From positions 1 to 64,000 of the forward strand of contig NZ_JABKDE010000013.1 in assembly GCF_013623835.1 (NCBI RefSeq): 64,000 bases of DNA, in the 5' to 3' direction. Each line of letters opens with the position of its first letter. Position 1 is the stretch's first letter. This document shows, piece after piece, positions 34,534-43,453 of the stretch. The notes under the pieces were generated by a model. That model had not been told where the DNA came from, did not search any database, and saw only the letters and a list, made by a program, of their open reading frames with translations. This DNA comes from Brevibacterium oceani. Its GTDB lineage: Bacteria > Actinomycetota > Actinomycetes > Actinomycetales > Brevibacteriaceae. The position numbers were made by a program, and so were the translations under genes.

Positions 34534-35311
34534 CGGCGCACCTCACCACGTCGGAGGCGCAGAAGTACTTCGCGAACTCTTCCTCGGACTGATCGTCCTC
34601 GACGACCAGGGCCCGCCACCCGACCGGCACCGGTTGAAGTTTCGGGCGCTTGGCGTCCTTATCATTGCGCTGGGCGAACGGGACGACATTCTGGCGAACC
34701 GCCTGAAACTGCACCCGCGGCACGTCTTCACCCCACACAGCTCTCGCGACCTGGGTCGCGTACGCCGCAGCCACATGCTCACTGTCGAGATACCCGCCGA
34801 CCGCACCATCGGGGTCGTCGTACTCGTCGAGTTTCGCCCTCAGACGTTTCACGGAGTCGCCGCCCTTGAAGTAGCTGAGCTTCACAATCGCCTTCTGATC
34901 AGCCGGCAGATCATCCCATGATCCCTTCAGATCCGAAGCCACGCCGATACCCAGACCGGCCGATCGCGGCGGGAACGGCCTGTACGTCGAATGATCCGAC
35001 TCGACATCGGTGGCCCGCACCCACTCTGTGACCTCTTCTCCGCCCCCGGTGTCGATCACCGCACGCACGTCGAAGTAGTAGTCCCCGTTGATCGGTTCCG
35101 GCGCAAACACACTCCACGACTGACCCCACAGCGGAATCATGTACTTGGAGAGCAGTTCCCCCGGGACCGCCTCCCGCAGGGCGGATGAAGGTGCGATCCA
35201 CAGAAAGGTCGCGAACAGGTGGAATCCAGTGACCGCCACCGCGATGACCATCAGCGTCCGCCTGACCACCGGACGACGCCGAGCCTCGGTCTCTGTCGTC
35301 GTCTCGTCCAT
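34523..35311 (-). CDS. DUF5819 family membrane-anchored protein
   Basis: The product is 262 aa from ATG 35311; a longer in-frame start at 35377 is possible. One N-terminal helix (TLMVIAVAVTGFHLFATFLW) leads to a domain outside the membrane. The family core is KYMIPLWGQSWSVFAPEPIN, then GDYYFDVRAVI. Its polar C-terminus includes VPRVQFQAVRQNVVPF. The family has no known activity. It is transcribed immediately before and overlaps the HTTM gene, so both products probably act together at the membrane. A hairpin at 35381 separates it from the second LPXTG gene upstream. Confidence 0.8.
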   Translation of the reverse strand: MDETTTETEARRRPVVRRTLMVIAVAVTGFHLFATFLWIAPSSALREAVPGELLSKYMIPLWGQSWSVFAPEPINGDYYFDVRAVIDTGGGEEVTEWVRATDVESDHSTYRPFPPRSAGLGIGVASDLKGSWDDLPADQKAIVKLSYFKGGDSVKRLRAKLDEYDDPDGAVGGYLDSEHVAAAYATQVARAVWGEDVPRVQFQAVRQNVVPFAQRNDKDAKRPKLQPVPVGWRALVVEDDQSEEEFAKYFCASDVVRCADEH

Positions 35312-35380
35312 GGCACATCCGGATTCTGGTCGATGATTTCGTCTGTGTGTCCCAGCTCGTCTGCGAGTCTCACGCACGAA

Positions 35381-35424
35381 GCCAGGTGGTGGACGCGAAG
35401 TGAAGACTTCTCCCCCACCACCTG
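35381..35424 (-). terminator. Hairpin terminator after the second LPXTG gene
   Basis: A perfect 11-bp stem (35381-35391, CCAGGTGGTGG, with 35414-35424) encloses a smaller inner stem (GAAGT-GAAG-ACTTC). It lies 28 bp past the stop of the LPXTG gene, before the DUF5819 gene, and has no long T-run. Confidence 0.7.
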
Positions 35425-35452
35425 GCCGGTGCGATCAGTGGCTCAATCTGGT

Positions 35453-37963
35453 TCAGCGACCACTGCGGTTGCGGTGACGGCGAGCGGCGTAGACCGCGGC
35501 CGCGCCACCTGTGATCAGCAGCGCTGCGAATCCGGCCATGGCCAGGGTGCCCTCGGCACCTGTCCTCGGCAGATCTCCGCCGTCGCTGTCGTCCGAAGCG
35601 TCTGCGCTCGCGCCCGCTTCGACGTCCGCCGACGCATTTGCGGCGGCAGAGGCGTTTTCATCGGACGAAGCGTCTGCCTCGTCGCCGTCGGCCGAAGCGC
35701 TGGCTTCCGCACCATCGGCGTTGTCATCGGACGCCGCCGAGGCGTTTGCCTCGTCGGTCGAGTCCGCTGCGGCCGAATCGTCGGCATTGGCCGCAGCCTC
35801 AACCGAAGCCTCGTTGGACGAGTCAGCAGTCGATGCCGCAGATGCGGCTGCGGCCGGATCGGCATCGGCAGCAGCCGAGGCCTCAGCGTTCGTCGAATCC
35901 GAATTGTCTGCATCGGCAGCGGCGTTCGACGCCTTCTGTGACGAGGCGTTCGGATCGGAAGCCGCATCAGCCGAGGTGTTCGAGGACGCGTCCTCGGCAG
36001 CTGCCGATTCGGCGGCCGCTTCGGCGTTTGCGTCAGCTTCTGCCGATGCCGCGTCGTTGGCATCGTCATCGGCAGCCGCCTCTGACGCTGCCTGAGCCGC
36101 AGGGTTCGAATCGTCGTCCGCATCGGCGGACGCCGAGGCCGATGCCGCCGCGTTCACGTTGACGTTCGCGTCGGCATCATCAGATGCCGAAGCATCGGGG
36201 TCAGCCGCAGCATCCGGGTCAGCCGAGGCGTCCGCGTCGGGGTCAGCCGAAGCGTCGGAATCCGCCGAATCGTCCTGATCGGCAGCAGCGCTGTCGTCGG
36301 CGTCCGCGTCGTCGTCACCCGGGGCATCGTCTGCGGTCGCACGGACCGAAGACGAGGCGAGGTTGACGTCGATCGCATCGGATTCAGGGAGCAGTTCCAG
36401 GCTCACAGCGTTGACTGTGAATCCCGGACCGTTGTCTCCATCGACCCGGCTCGAATCCAATGAGGACTGAGCAGAGGCCTGTTCACCCGACGGGTTGGGC
36501 GACTGTTCGTTGATCGTGAGGTCGACGACCTGGTTGAGTCCGCCGAAGACGGGGTCGAGTCCGTCGAGGACGGGGTCGACGATGTCGGTGACAGAACCGG
36601 ACACCTCTTCCGTCGTCGAGTCGAGGACTTCCCCGATGATCGGCTTCGTGACTCCGAGGACCGCCTTGACCACCGGACCGGTGATGGCGTTGACCACAGT
36701 CCCGACAGGAACGCCGGCCACTGAAAGATCGGTGTCGACGACCGGTTCGGAATCGTCCGTGCCGGCCAGCTGGCCCAGCGTGGCATCCACGGTGACCTTG
36801 CCGTCGGCTGCAGGGATTCCGGCGGCCGTGATGCTGGCGGGCAGCGCGATGTTGAGATGAACATCGTTGAGTGCATCGGTCAGAGTCTCATTGACCCGCC
36901 CCGACAGCGTGCCGAGGGCATCGGCAACGGCGTCGGTGATCTTCTTCGTCGTATCGGCAGTCAGCGCCTGGGTGTTCGGATCCAGACCATTGAGGTCCTC
37001 ACCGTCGGCACCCTTCACGACCTTGGCGAGGTCGATCTTGATGTCGCCGTTGGCCAGATCGATCGAGACGATGCCTGATTCGTCCTCGAGCTTTTTGTTG
37101 ACGACGTTTTCGACGACGCTGTTGAGCGCGTCCCCGGTGTCCACCGAGACCTTCGTGTCCTCTCCGCCGACCTTGACAGAGGCGAGGCCTGCATCGACGT
37201 CGAGTCCGAGACCGGCCAGTTCGTTGACCAGGCCTTCGTCGCCGATGGCGTCGTCGAGGGAACCACCGACACCGTCAACGGCATCGGTGAGCGCACCGGA
37301 GAGGTCGTCCACCGCAGGGCTGGAGACGGTGAGGGTTCCGTCGGCGACGACGTACTCCGAGTCGGTCGTCTCGCCATCGCTTTCGGCAGTTGAACCGATG
37401 GCGCCCAGCTCGAGGCTGAGCTCGTCGACGATCTCATCGCTGACACCGTCGAGGTTCAGCTGGCCCAAGACCGATGTCAGATCAACCTTGGCGTTGCCGA
37501 AGTCGCCGTTGTTGATGTCGTCGAGGTTGAGGGCGCCGTCCTTGCCGACGGCGCCGGCACTGGCCTTTGCCGCATTGCTTGCAGAAGCGTGGCCGTAGGA
37601 ATTGAGGGCACCGGCCTCGCCGAGCTCGAGAAGACCGTCGCCGCCCTCGTTGCTGATGAGCGGGAGATCGATTCCCGGAAGTTCGACCCCGAGAGACTGC
37701 AGAACTTCCGCGTTCAGCGGCGTGCTGTCCTCCGCATCGCTGGAAGGGGAGCTGCTGTAGGCCGAGAGCGCATCGACGGCGTCCGCGGACAGCAGATCCG
37801 CATCGATCAGCTGCCCGAAAGCCTCTGAATCCTCTTTCGGGTTCTTTTCATCGGCTGCACCTGGTGACGTCGTCAACAGGGTCAGCCCGACTGCGGTCGC
37901 GGCAGCCACCGTTCCCGCAGCGATCTTGCGGCCGGAAGTGGGCCGGCCTCCGAGCATCTTCAT
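35453..37963 (-). CDS. LPXTG-anchored choice-of-anchor G surface protein with an Asp/Ala/Ser stalk
   Basis: The product is 836 aa from ATG 37963, with GGAGG 3 nt upstream. A second ATG at 37957 has better spacing (9 nt), so either may be used. The signal peptide is KIAAGTVAAATAVGLTLLTT, with cleavage near PGAADEK. Residues about 35-510 form the choice-of-anchor G domain (LLELGEAGALNSYGHASASN, VSIDLANGDIKIDLAK). The next 290 residues are almost only Ala, Asp, Ser, Glu and Asn, a long acidic stalk. GGDLPRTGAEG, a hydrophobic helix and RRHRNRSGR complete the sorting signal. Compared with the 1194-aa paralogue, it has no Ig-like repeats. It is probably a wall-anchored surface fibre. Confidence 0.87.
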   Translation of the reverse strand: MKMLGGRPTSGRKIAAGTVAAATAVGLTLLTTSPGAADEKNPKEDSEAFGQLIDADLLSADAVDALSAYSSSPSSDAEDSTPLNAEVLQSLGVELPGIDLPLISNEGGDGLLELGEAGALNSYGHASASNAAKASAGAVGKDGALNLDDINNGDFGNAKVDLTSVLGQLNLDGVSDEIVDELSLELGAIGSTAESDGETTDSEYVVADGTLTVSSPAVDDLSGALTDAVDGVGGSLDDAIGDEGLVNELAGLGLDVDAGLASVKVGGEDTKVSVDTGDALNSVVENVVNKKLEDESGIVSIDLANGDIKIDLAKVVKGADGEDLNGLDPNTQALTADTTKKITDAVADALGTLSGRVNETLTDALNDVHLNIALPASITAAGIPAADGKVTVDATLGQLAGTDDSEPVVDTDLSVAGVPVGTVVNAITGPVVKAVLGVTKPIIGEVLDSTTEEVSGSVTDIVDPVLDGLDPVFGGLNQVVDLTINEQSPNPSGEQASAQSSLDSSRVDGDNGPGFTVNAVSLELLPESDAIDVNLASSSVRATADDAPGDDDADADDSAAADQDDSADSDASADPDADASADPDAAADPDASASDDADANVNVNAAASASASADADDDSNPAAQAASEAAADDDANDAASAEADANAEAAAESAAAEDASSNTSADAASDPNASSQKASNAAADADNSDSTNAEASAAADADPAAAASAASTADSSNEASVEAAANADDSAAADSTDEANASAASDDNADGAEASASADGDEADASSDENASAAANASADVEAGASADASDDSDGGDLPRTGAEGTLAMAGFAALLITGGAAAVYAARRHRNRSGR

Positions 37964-38483
37964 AGTCCTCCACATCGGTTCATGTTCTTGATCAATCGCA
38001 GACAGCAGCCTGGACGGAAACATGCAGTTTCCTGGCAGATCCCGCACAACATTACGGAATCATTCGTTAGTAATCATTCAGTAATCGGCAACGTTATAAT
38101 TCCGTTATATTGCAAATCTGATGAGTTCACGATGCGAACTGATGCCACAAGGATATATGCTTGATGCACAGACACTTCAAGGCCCTCATCGGTCCTGATC
38201 TGCGCCTATTCCTCGGCGATCGCCCGAATCCCGAGAGCGCCGCAGCCCATCGCCCTTATGTTCATTGAAAATTCAAGACAAGGGCGGTGATGACAAAAAT
38301 GTAATATTACGATCCATGACTTAATCGCGAAGAATCGATGCTTTCATTCAGCTCCGACGTGAGCTGCGTCCTTCGGCCGAACGCTGAGTTCCCTCTGCCC
38401 GCAACCTCAACGCTGCCTCAGCCAGCGCGAGGGTCACACGCCTCAGCCAGCGCGCATCGGTACTGAACGGGCACTGTGAGGAG
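37964..38483. promoter_or_regulatory. AT-rich promoter region of the second LPXTG gene
   Basis: From 38050 to 38165 the sequence is very AT-rich for this genome. It contains two copies of AATCATTC (38058-38065 and 38073-38080) and the neighbouring TTAGTAATC/CAGTAATC pair, a possible direct-repeat binding site. The stretch TTGCAATATAACGG, read leftward at about 38105-38118, could hold promoter elements. The right part is the 3' flank of the response regulator gene. Confidence 0.4.
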
Positions 38484-39191
38484 TCACACCCACCGATACT
38501 CGTACTCCGGCCGACCGGGAGTCCCATGCCTGGGCTGCTTGATCGCCTGTTTCGTCGACACGAGGTGCTCGAGGTAGCGGCGGACGGTGACACGGGACAG
38601 ATCCAGACGCTGACCCACCTCGGTGGCGGAGACCGGAACAGCAGAATCGCGAACCTCGGCCGATACCGCCTCGAGGGTCTCGGCGATGAGCCCCTTGGGC
38701 AGCCGGGTCGAGGACACCGAGCGCAGGGCGGACAGGGCATTGTCGACCGATGCCTGCGTCGCCAACGACCCCGATCCGGTGAGCCCGCGCCGGAACTCCC
38801 GCTGATTCTCCAGCTTCTCCCGAAACATCGCGAACGTGAACGGCTTGATGAGGTACTGCGTGATCCCCGCCGAGATCGCCGACCGGATCACCTGCAGGTG
38901 CCGCACCGCGGTGATCGCGATGATGTCGACGTCCTTCCCGCGCGAGTTCAGCCGTCCGGCGACCTCGAGCCCGTGCGAATCCGTGAGGTTCATATCGAGC
39001 AGAACGATGTCGACCGGCGTGCCGGCCGCGTCGAGCTCGTCGAATCGTTCGATCGCCTCGTGGCCGCTCAGGCAGGTCCCGGCCACCTCGAATCCGGGCA
39101 CCCGCTCGACGAAGTCGGCATGCGCCTGCGCGGTCATCGGGTCGTCCTCGACGATGAGCACCCGCAGCGCGGCATCATCCACGTCGGTCAC
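38484..39191 (-). CDS. DcuR/CitB-type response regulator
   Basis: The product is 235 aa from GTG 39191. The receiver domain has the acidic pair VEDD, phosphoacceptor Asp66 (VLLDMNL), a Thr/Ala switch (AITAVRH) and Lys in LIKPF. The C-terminal domain has the helix-turn-helix VSATEVGQRLDLSRVTVRRY, typical of the CitB/DcuR group that controls C4-dicarboxylate and citrate transport. It overlaps the sensor kinase by 17 nt. The divergent dctA gene is the natural target. Confidence 0.92.
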   Translation of the reverse strand: MTDVDDAALRVLIVEDDPMTAQAHADFVERVPGFEVAGTCLSGHEAIERFDELDAAGTPVDIVLLDMNLTDSHGLEVAGRLNSRGKDVDIIAITAVRHLQVIRSAISAGITQYLIKPFTFAMFREKLENQREFRRGLTGSGSLATQASVDNALSALRSVSSTRLPKGLIAETLEAVSAEVRDSAVPVSATEVGQRLDLSRVTVRRYLEHLVSTKQAIKQPRHGTPGRPEYEYRWV

Positions 39192-40860
39192 CTCCTTCGA
39201 CGATCGTATCGCCCAGCGGCAGGGTCACCGTGAAGATCGCCCCACCGTCGGATTCGACCTCGATATCCCCGCCGAGGCGGCGCACCGCCTGCCTGACCAG
39301 CACCAACCCGAACCCGCGCCCTCCAGGGCCCTCGACGTCTGATTTCGCGGAAGCGCCGAGGTGGAACAGCGCGTCGATCTCGTCGACGTCGACCCCCGGC
39401 CCGGAATCGGCGATCGTGATGATGAGCTCCGAATCCGCGGCGACGAAGTCCGCCCACACATGCTTCTCGACCGAATCGGCTGCGGCGTCGAGGGCGTTGT
39501 CGATGAGGTTGCCGGCCACAGTGACGAGGTCCTTGGCGTCAAGACTCTCCGGCGGCAGCTCCCCGGTCGCGGTGACCTCGAGTTCGATCCCGCGTTCGTG
39601 CGCCTGCGCAGCCTTGCCGATCATCAGCGCCGTGATGAACGGTTCGTCGAGCGAGCCGACGAACGAATCGGTCAGCCGCTGTGCCTCCTGCTTGTCCTTG
39701 ACCGCGAAGTCGAGCGCCTCCTGGCTGCGGCCGAGTTCGATGAGCGTGGACACCGTGTGCAGCCGGTTCGCGTGTTCGTGCGTCTGTGCCCGCAGCGCCT
39801 CGGACAGGGTCGTCATCGTCGCCAACTCCCCCGTGAGTTCCTGAATGTCGGTGCGATCGCGCAGGGTCGCGACCGTTCCCCCGCCGGATCCGTGACTGCC
39901 GCCCCTGTCATGACCACGCGGCTGGCTCGCCTGCTTCTGGCTGATGACGAGGACACGGTCGTCGGTGAGGTGGATCTCATCGACTGCGACCCGGCCGGAG
40001 GTGAGAAGGTCACGCACGGATTCGGGGAGGGCCACCTCGGCGAGGGTGATGGGGGTCGACTCATCGGATGGAGGCAGTCCGAGCAGGGCCGCGGCCTCGT
40101 CGTTGTAGAGGACGAGCCGGCCGGAGTCGTCGACGAGGATGAGCCCCTCGCGCAGGGAATGCAGGGCGGAATCGTAGAACGCGAAGAGGCGCTTGAGCTC
40201 CTCGGGCCCGTAGCCGAGCGTGACCCGCCGCAGATACCGAGCCAACAGCCAGGATCCGAGTCCGCCGAGGGCGAGCGCGGCGAGCGCGACGATGATGATC
40301 TGCGGCAGCGACGCCGCCTGCGCCACGGACAGGGTCTCGAGCGTCACCCCCACTGCGACCATCGCGGTGACCTCGCCGTCAGCATCTTCGATCGGCACGA
40401 TCGCGCGCACGGACGGTCCGAGCGTGCCGACGTATTCCTCGGTCTCGGCCTGCCCGGCGCGGGCCTTCGCGGTGCTGCCGAGGTACTTCCCGCCCAGCTG
40501 TTCCGGGTCCGGGTGGGTGTAGCGGGTGCCGTCGCGGTCCATGATCGTGATGAAGTCGACGTCGGCGGTGTTGATCACGGTCAGCGCGTAGGGCTGGAGA
40601 CGTTTCGTGGGATCGTCCCCGGTCACCGCCTCGGTGACGAAGGGGTCGTGGGCGAGGGTCTCGGCGATGGAGAGCACGCGTTCGCCCGTGGCGTGGCGGA
40701 TGTTGTTCAACGTCGTCACGTAGCTGGTCACCGACAGGGCGGTGCAGACGATGACGATGAGGACGAGCTGGACGAGGAAGAGCCGGCGGGCCAGGGGCCC
40801 GCTTCGACGAGCCCGGAAGCGTTCCCGGCCCCGCCGTAGTGGGGCCGGGGCGGAGTTCAC
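39175..40860 (-). CDS. DcuS/CitA-type sensor histidine kinase
   Basis: The product is 561 aa from GTG 40860, in a GTGA overlap with the DoxX gene stop. Helix 1 (RLFLVQLVLIVIVCTALSV) and helix 2 (LPQIIIVALAALALGGLGSW) flank a periplasmic-type PAS/CHASE sensor with DVDFITIMDRDGTRYTHPDP and VGTLGPSVRAIVPI, the carboxylate-sensing fold. A cytoplasmic PAS (about 245-330) follows. The His box is LRAQTHEHANRLH, and the ATPase boxes are NLIDNALDAA, DSGPGVD and GGRGFGLVLVR. It should autophosphorylate on sensing C4-dicarboxylates or citrate and phosphorylate the downstream regulator. The order doxX-kinase-regulator is one operon. Confidence 0.92.
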   Translation of the reverse strand: MNSAPAPLRRGRERFRARRSGPLARRLFLVQLVLIVIVCTALSVTSYVTTLNNIRHATGERVLSIAETLAHDPFVTEAVTGDDPTKRLQPYALTVINTADVDFITIMDRDGTRYTHPDPEQLGGKYLGSTAKARAGQAETEEYVGTLGPSVRAIVPIEDADGEVTAMVAVGVTLETLSVAQAASLPQIIIVALAALALGGLGSWLLARYLRRVTLGYGPEELKRLFAFYDSALHSLREGLILVDDSGRLVLYNDEAAALLGLPPSDESTPITLAEVALPESVRDLLTSGRVAVDEIHLTDDRVLVISQKQASQPRGHDRGGSHGSGGGTVATLRDRTDIQELTGELATMTTLSEALRAQTHEHANRLHTVSTLIELGRSQEALDFAVKDKQEAQRLTDSFVGSLDEPFITALMIGKAAQAHERGIELEVTATGELPPESLDAKDLVTVAGNLIDNALDAAADSVEKHVWADFVAADSELIITIADSGPGVDVDEIDALFHLGASAKSDVEGPGGRGFGLVLVRQAVRRLGGDIEVESDGGAIFTVTLPLGDTIVEGGDRRG

Positions 40861-41276
40861 TTCTTCTTGCTCTTCTTGCTGCCGCCGGAGATGAGGAGTG
40901 CCAGGCCGATCGCGGCCAGCCACGTGTCCTTGGCCACCGCGGTGCCGTCTTCGGACGGACGGATGCCGTCGTCCTTGGTCATCGAATCGATGGAGAAGTA
41001 GTTCGCGACGAGGCCTGCAGCAAAGGTCGTCAGTGCGGCCCCGGCGATGCGGGTGGGCACGAACGGCAGCAGCAGGGCGGAGCCGACGGCGATCTCACCG
41101 TAGGAAAGGAACTTCCCGAACTGGGCAGGGGTCATGTTTTCGACCAAGGGCACACCGTTGGCGGCCATCTGCTGCAGGCCGGCGGCGGTGTCCTCGTCCA
41201 TGCCGAGCTTGCCGATGCCGGAGTTGAGGATGAAAGCGCCGGGAACTGCGCGCAGGAGTGCGGTGCTGATCTTCAC
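40857..41276 (-). CDS. DoxX-family membrane protein
   Basis: The product is 139 aa from GTG 41276, which has AAGGAG 7 nt upstream. Four hydrophobic segments are present; the core reads LLRAVPGAFILNSGIGKLGM, then YGEIAVGSALLLPFVPTRIA, and the C-terminus is the basic SGGSKKSKKK. DoxX proteins are small quinone-associated or redox-linked membrane proteins of unclear function. A 4-nt overlap with the sensor kinase gene suggests cotranslation, an unusual partner for a DcuS system. Confidence 0.82.
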   Translation of the reverse strand: MKISTALLRAVPGAFILNSGIGKLGMDEDTAAGLQQMAANGVPLVENMTPAQFGKFLSYGEIAVGSALLLPFVPTRIAGAALTTFAAGLVANYFSIDSMTKDDGIRPSEDGTAVAKDTWLAAIGLALLISGGSKKSKKK

Positions 41277-41472
41277 GAAAGTGCTCCTTCTGATCTGGTG
41301 TCCTGACACCTCCACAGTAGTCGCGAACTGTGTCTGTGAACACTATGAACGCAACCGAGACACCGGTCACATCTCCTGCCAGAGTTGTCGGGTACATCAC
41401 CACCGCGGCCGGTCAGTCGCGGACGTCCGGGTCCATCGCAGGGCTCTGACGTGAACACGACATGGAGGAACC
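41277..41472. promoter_or_regulatory. Divergent promoter region between doxX-dcuS/R-like operon and dctA
   Basis: This 196-bp region must hold both promoters and the response regulator sites. The segment GCGAACTGTGTCTGTGAACACTATGAAC (about 41323-41350) contains GTGTCTGTGAACAC, an inverted repeat of GTGT/ACAC type that could be a regulator site. Confidence 0.35.
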
Positions 41473-42870
41473 ATGGCAACGTCGCCACCGAATGACAACA
41501 ATCCGGCACGCTCCGAAGAGAACTTCGGGAACGCCGCCGCGGATCACGCCACGACCTATGCGCGGCGGAAGAAGGACCGCACCCACTGGCTCTACATCAT
41601 GGTCATCGTCGCCGTGATCGCCGGTGCCGCGATCGGTCTGCTCGCCCCCGATGCGGGCATCGCCCTCGAACCCCTGGGCAAAGCGTTCGTCGCTCTCATC
41701 AAGATGATCATCGCCCCGGTGATCTTCTGCACGATCGTCCTCGGCGTCGGCTCGGTCGCCCGTGCCGCCACCGTCGGCAAGGTCGGCGGTCTGGCGCTCA
41801 TCTACTTCCTGGTCATGGCGACTTTCGCCCTGGTCATCGGCCTCATCGTCGGCAACTTCATCCACCCGGGCGAAGGCCTGCACCTCCAGCCGTACGAAGA
41901 GGCCTCCGGTGGCGAGGAAGGCGGCATGGTCGCCTTCCTCATGAGCCTCATCCCCGGCGACATCCCGGTCCTGCCGACCCTCGTGCTCGCGCTCCTCGTC
42001 GGCTTCGCACTGCAGTCGATGGGCAAGGCCGGCGAGCCCGTGCTCAACGGCATCAAGCACATCCAGGCCGTGGTCTTCAAGCTCATGATGATGATCATGT
42101 GGGCCGCTCCCGTCGGTGCCTTCGGTGCGATCGCCGCGGTCGTCGGCAAGACCGGCTGGGCCGCGATCGGTGCGATGGCGACCCTCATGGGCGCCTTCTA
42201 CCTCACCTGCGCGCTGTTCATCGTCATCGTCCTCGGCGGTCTGCTCAAGATCGTCACCGGGCTCAACATCTTCCTGCTGCTGAAGTACCTGGCCCGAGAG
42301 TTCCTGCTCATCTTCTCCACCTCCTCGTCGGAATCGGCTCTGCCGCGTCTGATCGCGAAGATGGAGCATGCCGGTGTCTCGAAGCCGGTCGTGGGCATCA
42401 CGGTGCCCACCGGCTACTCGTTCAACCTCGACGGCACCGCGATCTACCTGACCATGGCCTCGCTGTTCGTGTCCTCGGCGATGGGCATGCCGATGTCGAT
42501 CCCCGAGCAGATCTCGCTGCTCGTGTTCATGATCATCGCCTCGAAGGGTGCGGCGGGCGTCACCGGTGCCGGCCTTGCCACTCTGGCCGCCGGCCTGCAG
42601 TCGCACCGCCCGGAGCTGCTCGACGGCATGGGCGTCATCGTCGGCATCGACAAGTTCATGTCCGAGTGCCGTGCCCTGACGAACTTCACCGGCAACGCCG
42701 TGGCCACCCTGCTCATCGGCAAGTGGACGAACGAGATCGACCTCGACCAGGCTCGCGCCACGCTGTCCGGCCAGAGCCCGTTCGATGAGCTCTCGCTCCA
42801 GCCCGACGCCCACGGCCCGGCCCCGACAGCCGCGGAAGAAGGCGAGAAGGAGAAGGCCACAGTGAGCTGA
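41473..42870 (+). CDS. dctA: C4-dicarboxylate:cation symporter DctA
   Basis: The product is 465 aa. The DAACS family layout is clear: KMIIAPVIFCTIVLGVGSVA, the Ser-rich hairpin LLIFSTSSSESALPRLI, PTGYSFNLDGTAIYLTMASL with the substrate-binding NLDGT, and GVTGAGLATLAA. The helix-8 region FMSECRALTNFTGNAVATLL contains the NFTGNAVAT motif of Na+/H+-coupled dicarboxylate carriers. It imports succinate, fumarate and malate. GGAGGAA precedes the ATG. It is divergent from the DcuS/DcuR-like operon that probably controls it, and a strong hairpin follows at 42892. Confidence 0.94.
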   Translation: MATSPPNDNNPARSEENFGNAAADHATTYARRKKDRTHWLYIMVIVAVIAGAAIGLLAPDAGIALEPLGKAFVALIKMIIAPVIFCTIVLGVGSVARAATVGKVGGLALIYFLVMATFALVIGLIVGNFIHPGEGLHLQPYEEASGGEEGGMVAFLMSLIPGDIPVLPTLVLALLVGFALQSMGKAGEPVLNGIKHIQAVVFKLMMMIMWAAPVGAFGAIAAVVGKTGWAAIGAMATLMGAFYLTCALFIVIVLGGLLKIVTGLNIFLLLKYLAREFLLIFSTSSSESALPRLIAKMEHAGVSKPVVGITVPTGYSFNLDGTAIYLTMASLFVSSAMGMPMSIPEQISLLVFMIIASKGAAGVTGAGLATLAAGLQSHRPELLDGMGVIVGIDKFMSECRALTNFTGNAVATLLIGKWTNEIDLDQARATLSGQSPFDELSLQPDAHGPAPTAAEEGEKEKATVS

Positions 42871-42891
42871 CCGTCGAGTCCCGACTCACAC

Positions 42892-42940
42892 CACCACGGG
42901 TGCCGTCGTCCTCATCGTGAGGACGCCGGCACCCGTGGTG
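42892..42940 (+). terminator. Terminator after dctA
   Basis: A 14-bp stem, CACCACGGGTGCCG with its complement, plus a 7-bp inner stem, is followed by TTTCGTCT. It separates dctA from the natural-product operon. Confidence 0.85.
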
Positions 42941-43116
42941 TTTCGTCTCCCCTCGCCGAGGTGGCCCTGGCCTGACGTACTGCTGTGACGAGGGGTTCGA
43001 ATCATCGGAGCAAGAAAAACTCCTGGCCGGCCAATCCACGTGCGTGAGCCTTCCGAATGGCACATGTCCGTCCCCATACGGACGATTGCAGCCGATGTCA
43101 GAAGAGGACAGGGACC

Positions 43117-43332
43117 ATGAAGAATCTCAAGCTCATCAACGCCCGCGCCGTCTCCGGTGCCACACTCGCGACCATCGTCATCGCCGTCGGTCTTATGGCC
43201 GCACCCGGGAGCGCCTCCGCTGCCGAGACCTCTCCGGCCTCTTCGACCGAAGCCTCGGGGGCACTCATCAACGGCCCGATCATCGATCTGGGCGACCTCC
43301 TCGGCGATATCAACATCGGACAGTTCCAGTAA
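43117..43332 (+). CDS. Small secreted peptide, 71 aa
   Basis: The reading frame from ATG 43117 gives a signal peptide: MKNLKLINARAVSG, then ATLATIVIAVGLMAAPGSASA. Cleavage after ASA would release about 36 residues: an Ala/Ser/Thr-rich start and then INGPIIDLGDLLGDINIGQF. AGAGGACAGGG precedes the start. It lies 121 bp before the NRPS gene on the same strand with no clear terminator between, so they may be cotranscribed. The mature part resembles no known bacteriocin or pheromone I can name. Codon use matches neighbouring genes, which supports a real gene. Confidence 0.65.
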   Translation: MKNLKLINARAVSGATLATIVIAVGLMAAPGSASAAETSPASSTEASGALINGPIIDLGDLLGDINIGQFQ

Positions 43333-43453
43333 CGACCGATCCTCTGCCGCCGTGCTCACGTGATCCGACCACCGGGTTGAGCTGAGCACCCGCGCGCCTC
43401 CCTGCCGCCGGAGACCTCGCTCAAGGAAACCCCCACCCACTGCGAAAGACACG

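Noticed and set aside
42871-43453. Iron-regulator (DtxR/IdeR) box in front of the NRPS
   Set aside because: No 19-bp TTAGGTTAG-type palindrome could be seen by eye, so iron control is not claimed.
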